Below, in pieces: positions 1 to 6,667 of a stretch of 13,641 bases of DNA. This DNA comes from Sphingomonadales bacterium (GTDB lineage: Bacteria; Pseudomonadota; Alphaproteobacteria; Sphingomonadales; Sphingomonadaceae), in NCBI GenBank assembly GCA_027489295.1, contig JAIYAA010000048.1, forward strand, positions 1 to 13,641, written 5' to 3'. The position numbers and the translations under genes were made by a program. Position 1 is the stretch's first letter; each line of letters begins with the position of its first letter. Below the pieces are notes generated by a model that was given only the letters and a program-made list of their open reading frames with translations, searched no databases and was not told where the DNA came from.

Positions 1-131
1 ATCGGCTGCCCGACGTGAAGAATGCCTTCGATCTTGTTGTGGTAGGCGAGATAAATCCGTTCCTGGCGAAGGAACAGCAGCATCGCGTCGTTGAAGGGCA
101 CGGTGAAGGGGTACGTCAGTTCGTGGTTCAC
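1..131 (-). CDS. Unidentified protein, N-terminal fragment (runs off left edge)
   Basis: The gene reads right to left and continues past position 1, so only about 43 codons are visible. The reading frame is open from an in-frame TAG at 168-170. The first usable start is GTG at 131-129, with a weak AAGG upstream; an ATG at 83-81 is the alternative. The visible part begins roughly V-N-H-E-L-T-Y-P-F-T-V-P-F-N-D-A-M and later reads I-Y-L-A-Y-H-N-K-I-E-G-I-L-H-V. Codon third positions are mostly G or C (about 80 percent by hand), clearly higher than in the overlapping plus-strand frame, which argues that this strand codes. I see no signal peptide and do not recognise the family. A perfect palindrome lies about 46 bases upstream of the GTG. 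Confidence 0.5.
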   Translation of the reverse strand, partial: MNHELTYPFTVPFNDAMLLFLRQERIYLAYHNKIEGILHVGQP

Positions 132-176
132 CGGACGGAGGGCCTTTGCGAGTGGACGACTCTCATTCTAGTGGAG

Positions 177-194
177 TTTGGGACCCGTCCCAAA
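177..194. promoter_or_regulatory. Perfect 18-bp palindrome, candidate operator
   Basis: The sequence is TTTGGGAC, CC, GTCCCAAA: two perfect 8-base arms around a 2-base centre. It lies about 46 bp upstream of the GTG start of the leftmost gene and about 105 bp beyond the stop of the SGNH hydrolase gene. The very short spacer fits a dimeric-regulator operator better than a hairpin terminator, and no T-run follows on the minus strand. The cognate regulator is unknown. Confidence 0.4.
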
Positions 195-298
195 TCGCGA
201 CACCGGTACGCGTCAAGCTGCCACCTCACCACGAGAGGCGCTCGCTCCGCCAAGACGGCGGGACCCTGCCATGGTGCGGATGGATCGTGCGCCGCGCC

Positions 299-1912
299 CT
301 ATTTCGAACCGCGCCAGACGGCCCGCAATCCGAACGCGGGGGTGTCGCCGCCGCTCACCAGCATCTTCATGCCGTCCGGCGTCTGGTGCAGGCGGTCGGG
401 CCGGTAGAACACCGAATTGGCGGTATCGGCGCGCGTATCGAAGACGGTTTGGTTCGCGTGCTGGATGCGGGCGATGTCCAGAACCCGGAGCATGCCGGCA
501 TATTTCTGGCCCGGCGCTGTCTGGGTGTCGCGGAACAGGTCGTTGCCGGCCAAGCTTCGCTGCAGTGCCCGATAGCTCGTATAGCCCTTGCCGCCGTTGA
601 TGAAGAATTCGTTGTTGTCGTGCATCTCGACGAGCAGCGTGACCTCCCAGCCCAAGCTCGTATAGCTGGGCAGGCTCTCGTTGGAGATCACGCGCGTCAC
701 GTCTCGATAGACCGCGACGGACCTGTCGGCGAGCGGCCGGATGTCGGGTCGGCTGAGATCGTTGTGGCCGCACAGGAATGCCAGCCGGTTGATGCCGCCG
801 GGGATGCGCTGGCACAGGCCGGCGGTGGCCGGCGCCAGGTTCAGCCGGTTGCGCAGCATGACCGTCGAGGACCCGCCCACGGCATAGTTGATCATGCGGA
901 CCGACCGCGGCAGCGCGTGCGGGGCGCCGGGCTCGGTCAGCATCATTCCGGGATTGTCGCAGGTGCTGGTGGGCGGAACCCCGCAGATCCGACTATCGCC
1001 CTCCAGCACGAACTGATCGGTGATCTCGGGGATACCGTAGGCGTCCGCCACGGCCGCCATAACGCTATCGAACTCGGAATCCTTCAGCGCGCGATCATAG
1101 ACGATAAGCTCGAGGATGTCCCCGCTGTACCAGCTGCCCGAGGCGATCTGGGGGGCGGCAGGCGTGCTGGGCGGTGTGGCGACTGCTGAATCCCGCCCGA
1201 TCTCGAGGCCGCGGGCCACAGGGCCGCGGCGATTTGGGATTGTCGCCGCCTTGCGGTTCAATCCGCAGCGCTGGCCGGTCGTCCGGTCGTTCCCCCCATG
1301 CGGTTCGCCCAGCGCCCCGTTGCGCCACCCCGCGACCTGGAGCTGGCAGCCGACGACGAGGTGCGGACGCAGTGTCGGATCGGTGCAGTTGCCGGCACGA
1401 CCGACAAACGGCGCCTCGCCGGCGACGGCGTTGGACAAAAACGCCAGTTTCGCGCCGCCTGCGGTAGAGCGCTTGCCGGACGACAGGATCGTCTTCTGCA
1501 CGGCCCGCGTGCTATGGTCGCGCAGCACCACGATGATCGTCGAGGCAACGGGATCGAGCGGCGGTGTATCGGCAGCCAGGAACGCGTCCTGGTTGAAGCG
1601 CAGCGCCTGCATGCCGTTGGGATAGCGCACCAGCTGCGGGCCGAGGCCCGTTCCTTCGTCGCTGGCGACGAAACCCCGCCCGGCAAGGTCGCCGATCGAC
1701 AGCACCCGCCCGTCTTTGGCATCGACAACCGACTGGTTGGCGGACCAGCGCGCGAGCAGCCCTTTCTGCACGGGCAGTTGAAGGTGCAGGCGGAATGGAT
1801 CGGGGCTCGCCGCTTCCTCGCCGGCGTCCTTCGACTTGCTGGTGCAGGAAACGCAGGCGGAAAGTGCAAATCCGGCGGTAGCCCGCAGCCAGTCCCGTCT
1901 TGTGCCGAACAT
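299..1912 (-). CDS. Exported lipoprotein with ConA/LamG-like and SGNH (GDSL) esterase domains
   Basis: A 537-residue predicted ester hydrolase, probably acting on acylated surface glycans. The N-terminus has a twin-arginine-like T-R-R-D-W-L-R (residues 4-10), a short hydrophobic stretch and a lipobox-like L-S-A-C ending at Cys20, suggesting a Tat-exported lipoprotein. Residues about 45-297 resemble a ConA/laminin-G jelly roll, ending in a typical S-G-D-I-L-E-L-I-V-Y-D-R-A-L. The SGNH fold follows, with every block visible: GDS (nucleophile Ser307), the Gly of block II (NYAVGGSS, about 342-349), GHND (382-385) and DRLH (506-509). The start at 1912 has AAGGA about 6 bases upstream. It is divergent from an acyltransferase-3 gene, which suggests opposing or coordinated O-acylation. 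Substrate is inferred only. The glycine/arginine-rich stretch 200-250 is unusual, but the frame is continuous. Confidence 0.85.
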   Translation of the reverse strand: MFGTRRDWLRATAGFALSACVSCTSKSKDAGEEAASPDPFRLHLQLPVQKGLLARWSANQSVVDAKDGRVLSIGDLAGRGFVASDEGTGLGPQLVRYPNGMQALRFNQDAFLAADTPPLDPVASTIIVVLRDHSTRAVQKTILSSGKRSTAGGAKLAFLSNAVAGEAPFVGRAGNCTDPTLRPHLVVGCQLQVAGWRNGALGEPHGGNDRTTGQRCGLNRKAATIPNRRGPVARGLEIGRDSAVATPPSTPAAPQIASGSWYSGDILELIVYDRALKDSEFDSVMAAVADAYGIPEITDQFVLEGDSRICGVPPTSTCDNPGMMLTEPGAPHALPRSVRMINYAVGGSSTVMLRNRLNLAPATAGLCQRIPGGINRLAFLCGHNDLSRPDIRPLADRSVAVYRDVTRVISNESLPSYTSLGWEVTLLVEMHDNNEFFINGGKGYTSYRALQRSLAGNDLFRDTQTAPGQKYAGMLRVLDIARIQHANQTVFDTRADTANSVFYRPDRLHQTPDGMKMLVSGGDTPAFGLRAVWRGSK

Positions 1913-2186
1913 CGTGATCCTTCATCGTCGTGGCAACAGCTGCAACGTTCCTTGCGCCAAATTCCGCAACGTTTTTTGTTGTTCTACAGTAACATGCTCG
2001 GCACGAAAGCAAAGCGGGCCGTTCTCGGCGACCGGAGCGTCCTGCGCGACCGATAGCATGGCCGGGTTTATCGTGGTCACACGCAAGGCGCCCAGCCAAT
2101 TATGCGTCGACTCATTGGCATTAATAGTGGCGGCATTTTCGACAAGATGATAGGCACGCCTCATGTTGCGCTGGGGGGAAGCAACG
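1913..2186. promoter_or_regulatory. Divergent intergenic region between SGNH hydrolase and acyltransferase
   Basis: These 274 bases separate two divergent starts, so promoters for both directions must lie here. The region is comparatively AT-rich. I see no convincing -35/-10 pair. It holds a direct repeat GCAACGTT at 1942-1949 and 1966-1973 (24-bp period) on the hydrolase side, and an inverted repeat GCCAAT / ATTGGC (2095-2100 and 2114-2119, 13-base spacer) on the acyltransferase side. No small gene with a good ribosome site was found. Confidence 0.45.
2173..2180 (+). promoter_or_regulatory. Ribosome binding site that fixes the acyltransferase start
   Basis: GGGGGGAA lies 6 bases before the ATG at 2187. 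It favours that start over the ATG at 2163, which lies upstream of this site. Confidence 0.6.
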
Positions 2187-3287
2187 ATGGCTGATGGAAA
2201 ACGTTTCACCGAGATTGATGGACTGCGCGGCGTGGCCGCGATGCTGGTCGTACTTACCCACTTGGGTGAATCCCTGACGAAGCTTCCGGTTCCCTCGTAC
2301 ATCAGCGGGGCTGCAAATATTTGGTTCTACGACCTGTTCAGTCCCGGTCGCGTCGGCGTCGTGGCATTCTTCTGCATCAGCGGGTTCGTCATCCCCTACA
2401 GCTTCGGCGGCAAGAATCCGGCGATTTCGTTCCCGATCAACCGTTTCTTCCGGATTTTCCCGTCCTTCTGGCTGGCGGTCTGTCTGGCGGCGATCACCTT
2501 TCTGGCATTGGGTACGAAGTCGATCACGCCCGCGCAGTTTGTGGTGAACCTCACCCTTCTGCACCGCGTGATCGGGGTGCCGTACATCTTGACTGTCGAC
2601 TGGACGCTGCTGGTAGAAATCCTGTTCTATATCAGCTGCTACGCCCTTTTTCTGACCAAAAGCATTCACAGTTTCTCCACGCACCTAGCGGCGATGGTCG
2701 TGCTTTTGGTTATCGCCATCGCGGGCGGTATCTGGCGCTGGTATCATCCGATGAGCAGCCTGCCGATCGGCATCCCGACCTATCTGGCGGCAATGCATTT
2801 CGGGGCACTCACGCGCATGCGGCTCACCGGCTATGGCCCGATCGCGATGAAGCTCTACCCGGTTGCCCTGTTCCTGCTGGTGTCCGGGGCCTGTGCCGCC
2901 AACACGCTGGCCTATCATCACACCAAGACCGAATCGATCGGCATGGTCGCTGCCAATTTGGGCTATCTCGCGGGTCTCGCGCTGTTCATCGCCTGCGTCT
3001 ACGCCAAGCTGTTCGCAGGGGGTACCTTCCAGCTTCTCGGCAAGGTCAGCTATTCCATTTACCTGCTGCACACGATCGTTCTCGCTGTCATTGTCCGTCT
3101 CTGGCCGCTGTTCCCGTCGTGGACCGTAGCGCTGCTGGTGCTGGCGCCGATCTATTTCGCGGTGGTCGTCCTGGGTTCGATTCTTGCGCAGCGCTATGTC
3201 GAACAGCCGTCGGTGGCGCTTGGCCGACGGATCGTGAAAGGGCTGGAAGCCCGCGCATGGGTAGGGTCCAAACGTCCCATTGCCTGA
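2187..3287 (+). CDS. Acyltransferase family 3 (membrane O-acyltransferase)
   Basis: A 366-residue multi-pass inner-membrane protein predicted to move acyl (often acetyl) groups onto extracytoplasmic sugars such as lipopolysaccharide, exopolysaccharide or lipid-linked glycans. Family marks in order: I-D-G-L-R-G-V-A-A near residue 10, with the Arg14-x10-His25 motif of TM1; G-R-V-G-V-V-A-F-F-C-I-S-G-F-V-I (54-69); N-R-F-F-R-I-F-P-S-F-W (85-95); D-W-T-L-L-V-E-I-L-F-Y (138-148); Y-S-I-Y-L-L-H (289-295); and the closing R-Y-V-E-Q-P (336-341). About ten hydrophobic segments are visible and no fused SGNH domain. Length is normal for stand-alone members. I chose ATG 2187 because GGGGGGAA sits 6 bases before it; ATG 2163 would add 8 residues. 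An SGNH esterase is encoded divergently. Base composition is lower in GC (33 of 60 in 2401-2460) than in the genes to the right. Confidence 0.92.
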   Translation: MADGKRFTEIDGLRGVAAMLVVLTHLGESLTKLPVPSYISGAANIWFYDLFSPGRVGVVAFFCISGFVIPYSFGGKNPAISFPINRFFRIFPSFWLAVCLAAITFLALGTKSITPAQFVVNLTLLHRVIGVPYILTVDWTLLVEILFYISCYALFLTKSIHSFSTHLAAMVVLLVIAIAGGIWRWYHPMSSLPIGIPTYLAAMHFGALTRMRLTGYGPIAMKLYPVALFLLVSGACAANTLAYHHTKTESIGMVAANLGYLAGLALFIACVYAKLFAGGTFQLLGKVSYSIYLLHTIVLAVIVRLWPLFPSWTVALLVLAPIYFAVVVLGSILAQRYVEQPSVALGRRIVKGLEARAWVGSKRPIA

Positions 3288-3345
3288 CGTGCCGGCGAAA
3301 AATTGGGCGTTGATGCGCGCGGGTGGGGATAGAGTGCGATCCGGC

Positions 3346-3359
3346 TAGCGCGGGCGCTA
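3346..3359. promoter_or_regulatory. 14-bp palindrome upstream of the glycosyltransferase
   Basis: TAGCGC, GG, GCGCTA forms a perfect inverted repeat ending 26 bases before the ATG at 3386. It could be an operator or a weak hairpin in the leader. In GC-rich DNA a 6-base arm can arise by chance. Confidence 0.25.
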
Positions 3360-3385
3360 TCGGCCTGTGCCGGGGGATTCGATCG

Positions 3386-4669
3386 ATGCGGGTGATATTG
3401 GCGACGCTGGGCACGCTCGGGGACGTGCATCCTTTCATCGCGCTGGCACTGGGGATGCAGGCGCGTGGGCATGTTCCCGTGCTCGCGGGGGCGGAATCGG
3501 TGCGGCCGATCGCCGCACGACACGGCATCGAGTTTCACCCGATCCGTCCCGATGGGCCGCAACTGCTCGCCGATACCGGCATGGACGAGGGCGCGATCAC
3601 GCGGGCGATGGCGAGCGATTTTGGCTTCGTCGCCGATCGGGTGCTGGTGCCCTATGCCGAGGCCACGCTGGCCGATCTCAAGCCGGTCATCGCCAGCGCC
3701 GATCTAGTCATCGCCAGCAGCTTCTCGATCCATGCGCGGATCGCGGCGCAGGCGGCGGGGGTGCGGCTCACCACGGCGCTGCTCCAGCCGATCACGCTAC
3801 TCTCCGCCGAGGATCCGCCGGTGCTGCCCCGCGGTGAGACCGGGCTGGTGACGCTGCGGCGCTGGTTCGGGCCCGGTGCCGTCCGCCCGCTGCTGGGCCT
3901 GGCGCAGCGCCGCTTCGCCAAGGGGTTGGCGCCCTTCGCCGCGCTGCGCGCCGCGGCGGGGGCGCCGCCCTTTGCCGGGAACGAGATGCTCGCCGGCCCG
4001 CTGGCGGTAGACCGCGCGGTGGGGCTGTGGTCGCCGACCTTTTCCCCGGCACCGGCGGATGCGCCGCCCAGCTTCGTCCAGACCGGCTTCGTCTTCTACG
4101 ACGGCGGTTTTGCCGGGCAGGGGCTCTCCGCCGCGCTCCAGGCGTTTCTCGCGGCCGGGCCGCCGCCGCTGGTGTTCACGTTGGGCAGCATGGCGGTCTA
4201 TGCCGAGGACGGCTTCTACGCGGCCAGCGCCGAGGCGGCGCGGCGGCTGGGGCGTCGGGCGGTGCTGCTGGTCGGCGAGGATCTGCTGGCGCAGCATGCC
4301 GGGCTGGCGAGCGCGGACGTGCTGGTTGTCGGCTATGCGCCGCATTCGCAGCTCTTCGGCCAGGCGGCGGCGGTGATCGGGCATGGCGGCATCGGCACCA
4401 CGGCGCAGGCGATCGGCGCGGGCGTGCCGCAGCTCGTCTGCCCGATCTTCGGCGACCAGTTCGACAATGCGGCGCGGATCGTGCGCGCCGGGCTGGGCCG
4501 CTCGCTTCCCAAGCGCCGCTACACGGCAGCGCGGGCCGCCGCGGCGATCTCGGCGCTGTTGCAGGACGAGGGCATCGCCGCCCATGCCCGGCGGGCGGCG
4601 TTCGCGCTGGCGGCGGAGGATGGGGTCGGCGCGGCGCTCGACGCGCTGGGACTCGGCGCCGCGCACTAG
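3386..4669 (+). CDS. UGT/MGT-type glycosyltransferase (GT1/GT28 fold)
   Basis: A 427-residue GT-B fold enzyme predicted to transfer a sugar from a nucleotide donor to a lipid or small-molecule acceptor. The N-terminal domain opens with L-A-T-L-G-T-L-G-D-V-H-P-F-I-A-L-A (5-21), typical of sterol, macrolide and rhamnosyl-type transferases. The C-terminal donor domain has V-F-T-L-G-S (263-268), G-Y-A-P-H (316-320), H-G-G-I-G-T-T (333-339), G-V-P-Q-L-V-C-P (346-353) and D-Q (357-358), the UGT signature with the acidic/Gln sugar contact. No signal peptide or membrane helix is seen, so it probably acts at the cytoplasmic face. A GTG at 3323 would extend the frame, but ATG 3386, just before R-V-I-L-A-T-L-G, matches family N-termini and has GGGGGA upstream. 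Acceptor unknown; a carotenoid, rhamnolipid-like or glycolipid role cannot be told apart here. Confidence 0.88.
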   Translation: MRVILATLGTLGDVHPFIALALGMQARGHVPVLAGAESVRPIAARHGIEFHPIRPDGPQLLADTGMDEGAITRAMASDFGFVADRVLVPYAEATLADLKPVIASADLVIASSFSIHARIAAQAAGVRLTTALLQPITLLSAEDPPVLPRGETGLVTLRRWFGPGAVRPLLGLAQRRFAKGLAPFAALRAAAGAPPFAGNEMLAGPLAVDRAVGLWSPTFSPAPADAPPSFVQTGFVFYDGGFAGQGLSAALQAFLAAGPPPLVFTLGSMAVYAEDGFYAASAEAARRLGRRAVLLVGEDLLAQHAGLASADVLVVGYAPHSQLFGQAAAVIGHGGIGTTAQAIGAGVPQLVCPIFGDQFDNAARIVRAGLGRSLPKRRYTAARAAAAISALLQDEGIAAHARRAAFALAAEDGVGAALDALGLGAAH

Positions 4670-4855
4670 CCCGAGCAGCGCGACTCGATTCGCGCGAAGG
4701 GCCGCCTTTCGGCCGCGACGTTACGGGATCTTTACCTGCCAAGCGCCATCCATGGTTAGCGGCGGCCGGAATCGTCTCGTTCCGCGCCACTCGGGAAAGC
4801 TGCGGGGGCGGGATTGGTCCTGATTGATGGTAAACGCGCTTTTCATCATGCCCTT

Positions 4856-4899
4856 CCAGCCCCATAGTCTTCTAAGAGGGGCTGGTCGGGACGGCCCGA
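4856..4899 (+). promoter_or_regulatory. Two back-to-back hairpins in the bpt leader
   Basis: Hairpin 1: CCAGCCCC (4856-4863) pairs with GGGGCTGG (4878-4885). Its 14-base interior can extend by TCTT/AAGA (4868-4871 and 4874-4877), leaving a four-base bulge; at least one of those inner pairs would have to open because only 2 bases separate the arms. Hairpin 2 follows directly: TCGGG (4886-4890) with CCCGA (4895-4899), loop ACGG. Both end 22 bases before the GTG start of bpt. They may be a structured 5' leader or a terminator for the upstream glycosyltransferase, although no T-run follows. The rest of 4670-4921 shows only a weak hairpin, GGCCG/CGGCC at 4700-4714. Confidence 0.4.
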
Positions 4900-4921
4900 T
4901 GGAGAAGAGGACGGCTGAGCG

Positions 4922-5704
4922 GTGACCGCATTATCTCGTTTCCCGCGTTTCTTCGTTACGAGTCCGTCTCCCTGCCCGTACCTTCCCGGCCGCCAGGAAC
5001 GGAAGATCTTTACCGAACTCACCGGCCAGCATGCCGGCGAACTCAACGACGCGCTGAGCCGGATCGGCTTTCGTCGCAGCCAGTCGGTCGCCTATCGGCC
5101 GAGCTGCGCGGGCTGTACCGCCTGCGTGTCGGTGCGCGTGGTGACCGAGGGCTTCCAGCCCAACGCCACCCAGCGCAAGCTGCTTAAGCGCTATGGCGAT
5201 ATCGAAGTCACCGCTTGCAAGCCCTGGGCGACGGGCGAGCAGTATGAACTGCTCAAAGGCTATCTCGATTCGCGGCACCCCGGCGGCGGAATGGCGGCGA
5301 TGGACGAGAGCGACTATGCCGACATGGTCGAGCAGTCGCCGGTCAACTCCTATGTCGTCGAATATCGCGAGCCGTCGGTGGATGGCGAGCGTGGCCGGCT
5401 GATCGGCGCCTGCATCACCGATCAGCAGGGCGACGGGCTGTCGATGATCTACAGCTATTTCGTCACCGATGACGAGGCGCGGCCCGGCATGGGCAATTTC
5501 ATCATCCTCGATCACATCCTGCGCGCGCGGGCTGCGGGCCTGCCCTATGTGTATCTTGGCTATTGGGTGAAAGGCAGCGCGCGCATGGCGTACAAGACCC
5601 GGTATCGCCCGATCGAGGTGCTAGGGCCGAGCGGCTGGGCACTGCTGAGCGACGAGGATCTGGTGGGTGCGATGCCCAATGCGATGGCGGCGGCGTTCGC
5701 CTGA
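4922..5704 (+). CDS. bpt: Aspartate/glutamate leucyltransferase (bacterial ATE/Bpt family)
   Basis: A 260-residue cytoplasmic aminoacyl-tRNA-protein transferase. Bacterial Bpt enzymes move leucine from Leu-tRNA to proteins with N-terminal Asp or Glu (some members use Arg), making N-degrons read by ClpS and degraded by ClpAP. Visible marks: [18 protein letters not shown] (7-24), [10 protein letters not shown] (59-68) with three cysteines, [10 protein letters not shown] (115-124), and the GNAT-like C-terminal half with Y-S-Y-F (177-180), L-G-Y-W-V (212-216) and M-A-Y-K-T-R-Y-R-P (222-230). Length is normal and the N-terminus matches the family, so GTG 4922 is accepted; an AGAGGA lies about 11 bases upstream, a rather long gap. 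It converges on the transglutaminase gene, so it is not in that operon. Confidence 0.93.
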   Translation: MTALSRFPRFFVTSPSPCPYLPGRQERKIFTELTGQHAGELNDALSRIGFRRSQSVAYRPSCAGCTACVSVRVVTEGFQPNATQRKLLKRYGDIEVTACKPWATGEQYELLKGYLDSRHPGGGMAAMDESDYADMVEQSPVNSYVVEYREPSVDGERGRLIGACITDQQGDGLSMIYSYFVTDDEARPGMGNFIILDHILRARAAGLPYVYLGYWVKGSARMAYKTRYRPIEVLGPSGWALLSDEDLVGAMPNAMAAAFA

Positions 5705-5725
5705 AGGGGCGGGCGCACAGTCGCA

Positions 5726-5802
5726 TTCGCCACCTCGGCGAAAGCGGCGACTCCGTCGCCGCTCGCCAGCAGCGAGAATCCACGCGGAGACCTCAATAGG
5801 TC
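5726..5802. repeat. Cluster of four small hairpins between convergent genes (terminator or REP-like)
   Basis: The 153-base gap between the bpt stop and the transglutaminase stop holds consecutive inverted repeats. They are TTCGCC/GGCGAA (5726-5731, 5737-5742); AGCGGCGAC/GTCGCCGCT (5743-5751, 5755-5763; 9-bp stem, 3-base loop); CTCGC/GCGAG (5762-5766, 5772-5776; overlaps the previous stem by two bases); and GACCT/AGGTC (5789-5793, 5798-5802). A bidirectional terminator role is likely for a convergent junction. Dense palindromes in such a place are also typical of dispersed REP-type elements. Copy number elsewhere cannot be judged from one window. Confidence 0.5.
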
Positions 5803-5857
5803 GCGGCTGTTGCCGGGATGACGCGGTTTTGGGAATCGCGGCGGCTACCGCTGCAGG

Positions 5858-6667
5858 CTATTCCTCGTTCCCCAGCCGATCGACGTGCAGGTCCACGGCA
5901 AGCTGTTCCTCGCCATGCCCGATGCGGTGGCCTGCCACGGCGGCGGCACCTTCGGAGTCGAGGCCCATCGCGACCCGCACATAGCCGTCGTCCGGCGAAA
6001 GGCCGGTGACCGGATCGAACGCCACCCAGCCGAGCCCGGCGATCCACGCTTCGCACCACGCATGCGGCGCGCATTGCTGGGTGCCGTCGAGATGATAGCC
6101 CGAGACGTAGCGGGCCGGCGCCTCCAGCGTTCGCGCGGCCGAGACGAACATCTGCGCGACGTCGCGCGATGCCTCCGCCTTGCCGGCAAAGGCCTGGGCG
6201 GCGGTGAGGCCGTTGTCGGGCACGTCGGGCACGCAGCGGAAGCGGGTGTGCAACGCCTGGTTGAGCCGGTGCAGCCGCTCAATCGGATCGGTGGTGCCGG
6301 CACTCACATCGGCCGCGAAAGCTGCGAGCTCCGGGCTGGGCGCGGTGCGCGGCGTCGTGCGCAGGAACAGCGCGGGGGGCAGCGGTTCGCTCGCGCCGCG
6401 CAGCACCCCGGCGTTGTCGGTGGTCAGCACCTCGCCGGTCACCGCGATCTCGATCGCCTCGATCGGGCCCTCGGCGTAGAGCATCGTCACCGCATTGCCA
6501 TAGCCGTCCACCGCGTCGCGCAGCCGCGCGTCGCAATCGACGCCGACCATCCAGCTCACCACGGTCTGGTGCTGGGTGTCACAGGGGGTGAGGCGCAGCA
6601 TCTGGACGATCCGCGCCTGGGGCTGGGTGAAGCGATAGACCGAACGGTGTTCGACGGCGATGCGCAT
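5858..6667 (-). CDS. Transglutaminase-like protein, catalytic Cys position is Ser
   Basis: A 269-residue cytoplasmic protein, last gene of the operon that starts at 9041. It has the bacterial transglutaminase-like N-terminal domain (about 1-80: M-R-I-A-V-E-H-R-S-V-Y-R-F) and a transglutaminase core (about 155-225). The core keeps P-A-R-Y-V-S-G-Y (184-191), P-H-A-W-C-E-A-W (201-208, His202) and G-W-V-A-F-D-P (213-219, Asp218). Where the family usually has G-x-C-Q-D-x-A-H, this protein reads A-S-R-D-V-A-Q (166-172): the nucleophile Cys is Ser167, codon TCG at 6169-6167, and the following Gln and His are also changed. The spacing from Ser167 to P-A-R-Y-V matches the family. It may be a binding or scaffold version or use another chemistry. 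Its ATG shares one base with the stop of the alpha-E gene (TGATG at 6669-6665), suggesting coupled translation. Confidence 0.88.
   Translation of the reverse strand: MRIAVEHRSVYRFTQPQARIVQMLRLTPCDTQHQTVVSWMVGVDCDARLRDAVDGYGNAVTMLYAEGPIEAIEIAVTGEVLTTDNAGVLRGASEPLPPALFLRTTPRTAPSPELAAFAADVSAGTTDPIERLHRLNQALHTRFRCVPDVPDNGLTAAQAFAGKAEASRDVAQMFVSAARTLEAPARYVSGYHLDGTQQCAPHAWCEAWIAGLGWVAFDPVTGLSPDDGYVRVAMGLDSEGAAAVAGHRIGHGEEQLAVDLHVDRLGNEE

Noticed and set aside
15..407. Plus-strand frame at the left edge
   Set aside because: Third-position GC is near 55 percent by hand, against about 80 percent for the minus-strand frame over 1-131, so the minus strand is the better coding choice.
900..1320. Possible frameshift inside the LamG-like part of the SGNH hydrolase
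   Set aside because: The stretch is unusual in composition, but the frame resumes without change into a standard end of the ConA-like fold (L-E-I-G-R-D, then S-G-D-I-L-E-L-I-V-Y-D), so no shift is needed.
2321..3313. 330-codon plus-strand frame overlapping the acyltransferase
   Set aside because: It is a shifted frame of the acyltransferase gene and lacks the membrane pattern and motifs that the true frame has.
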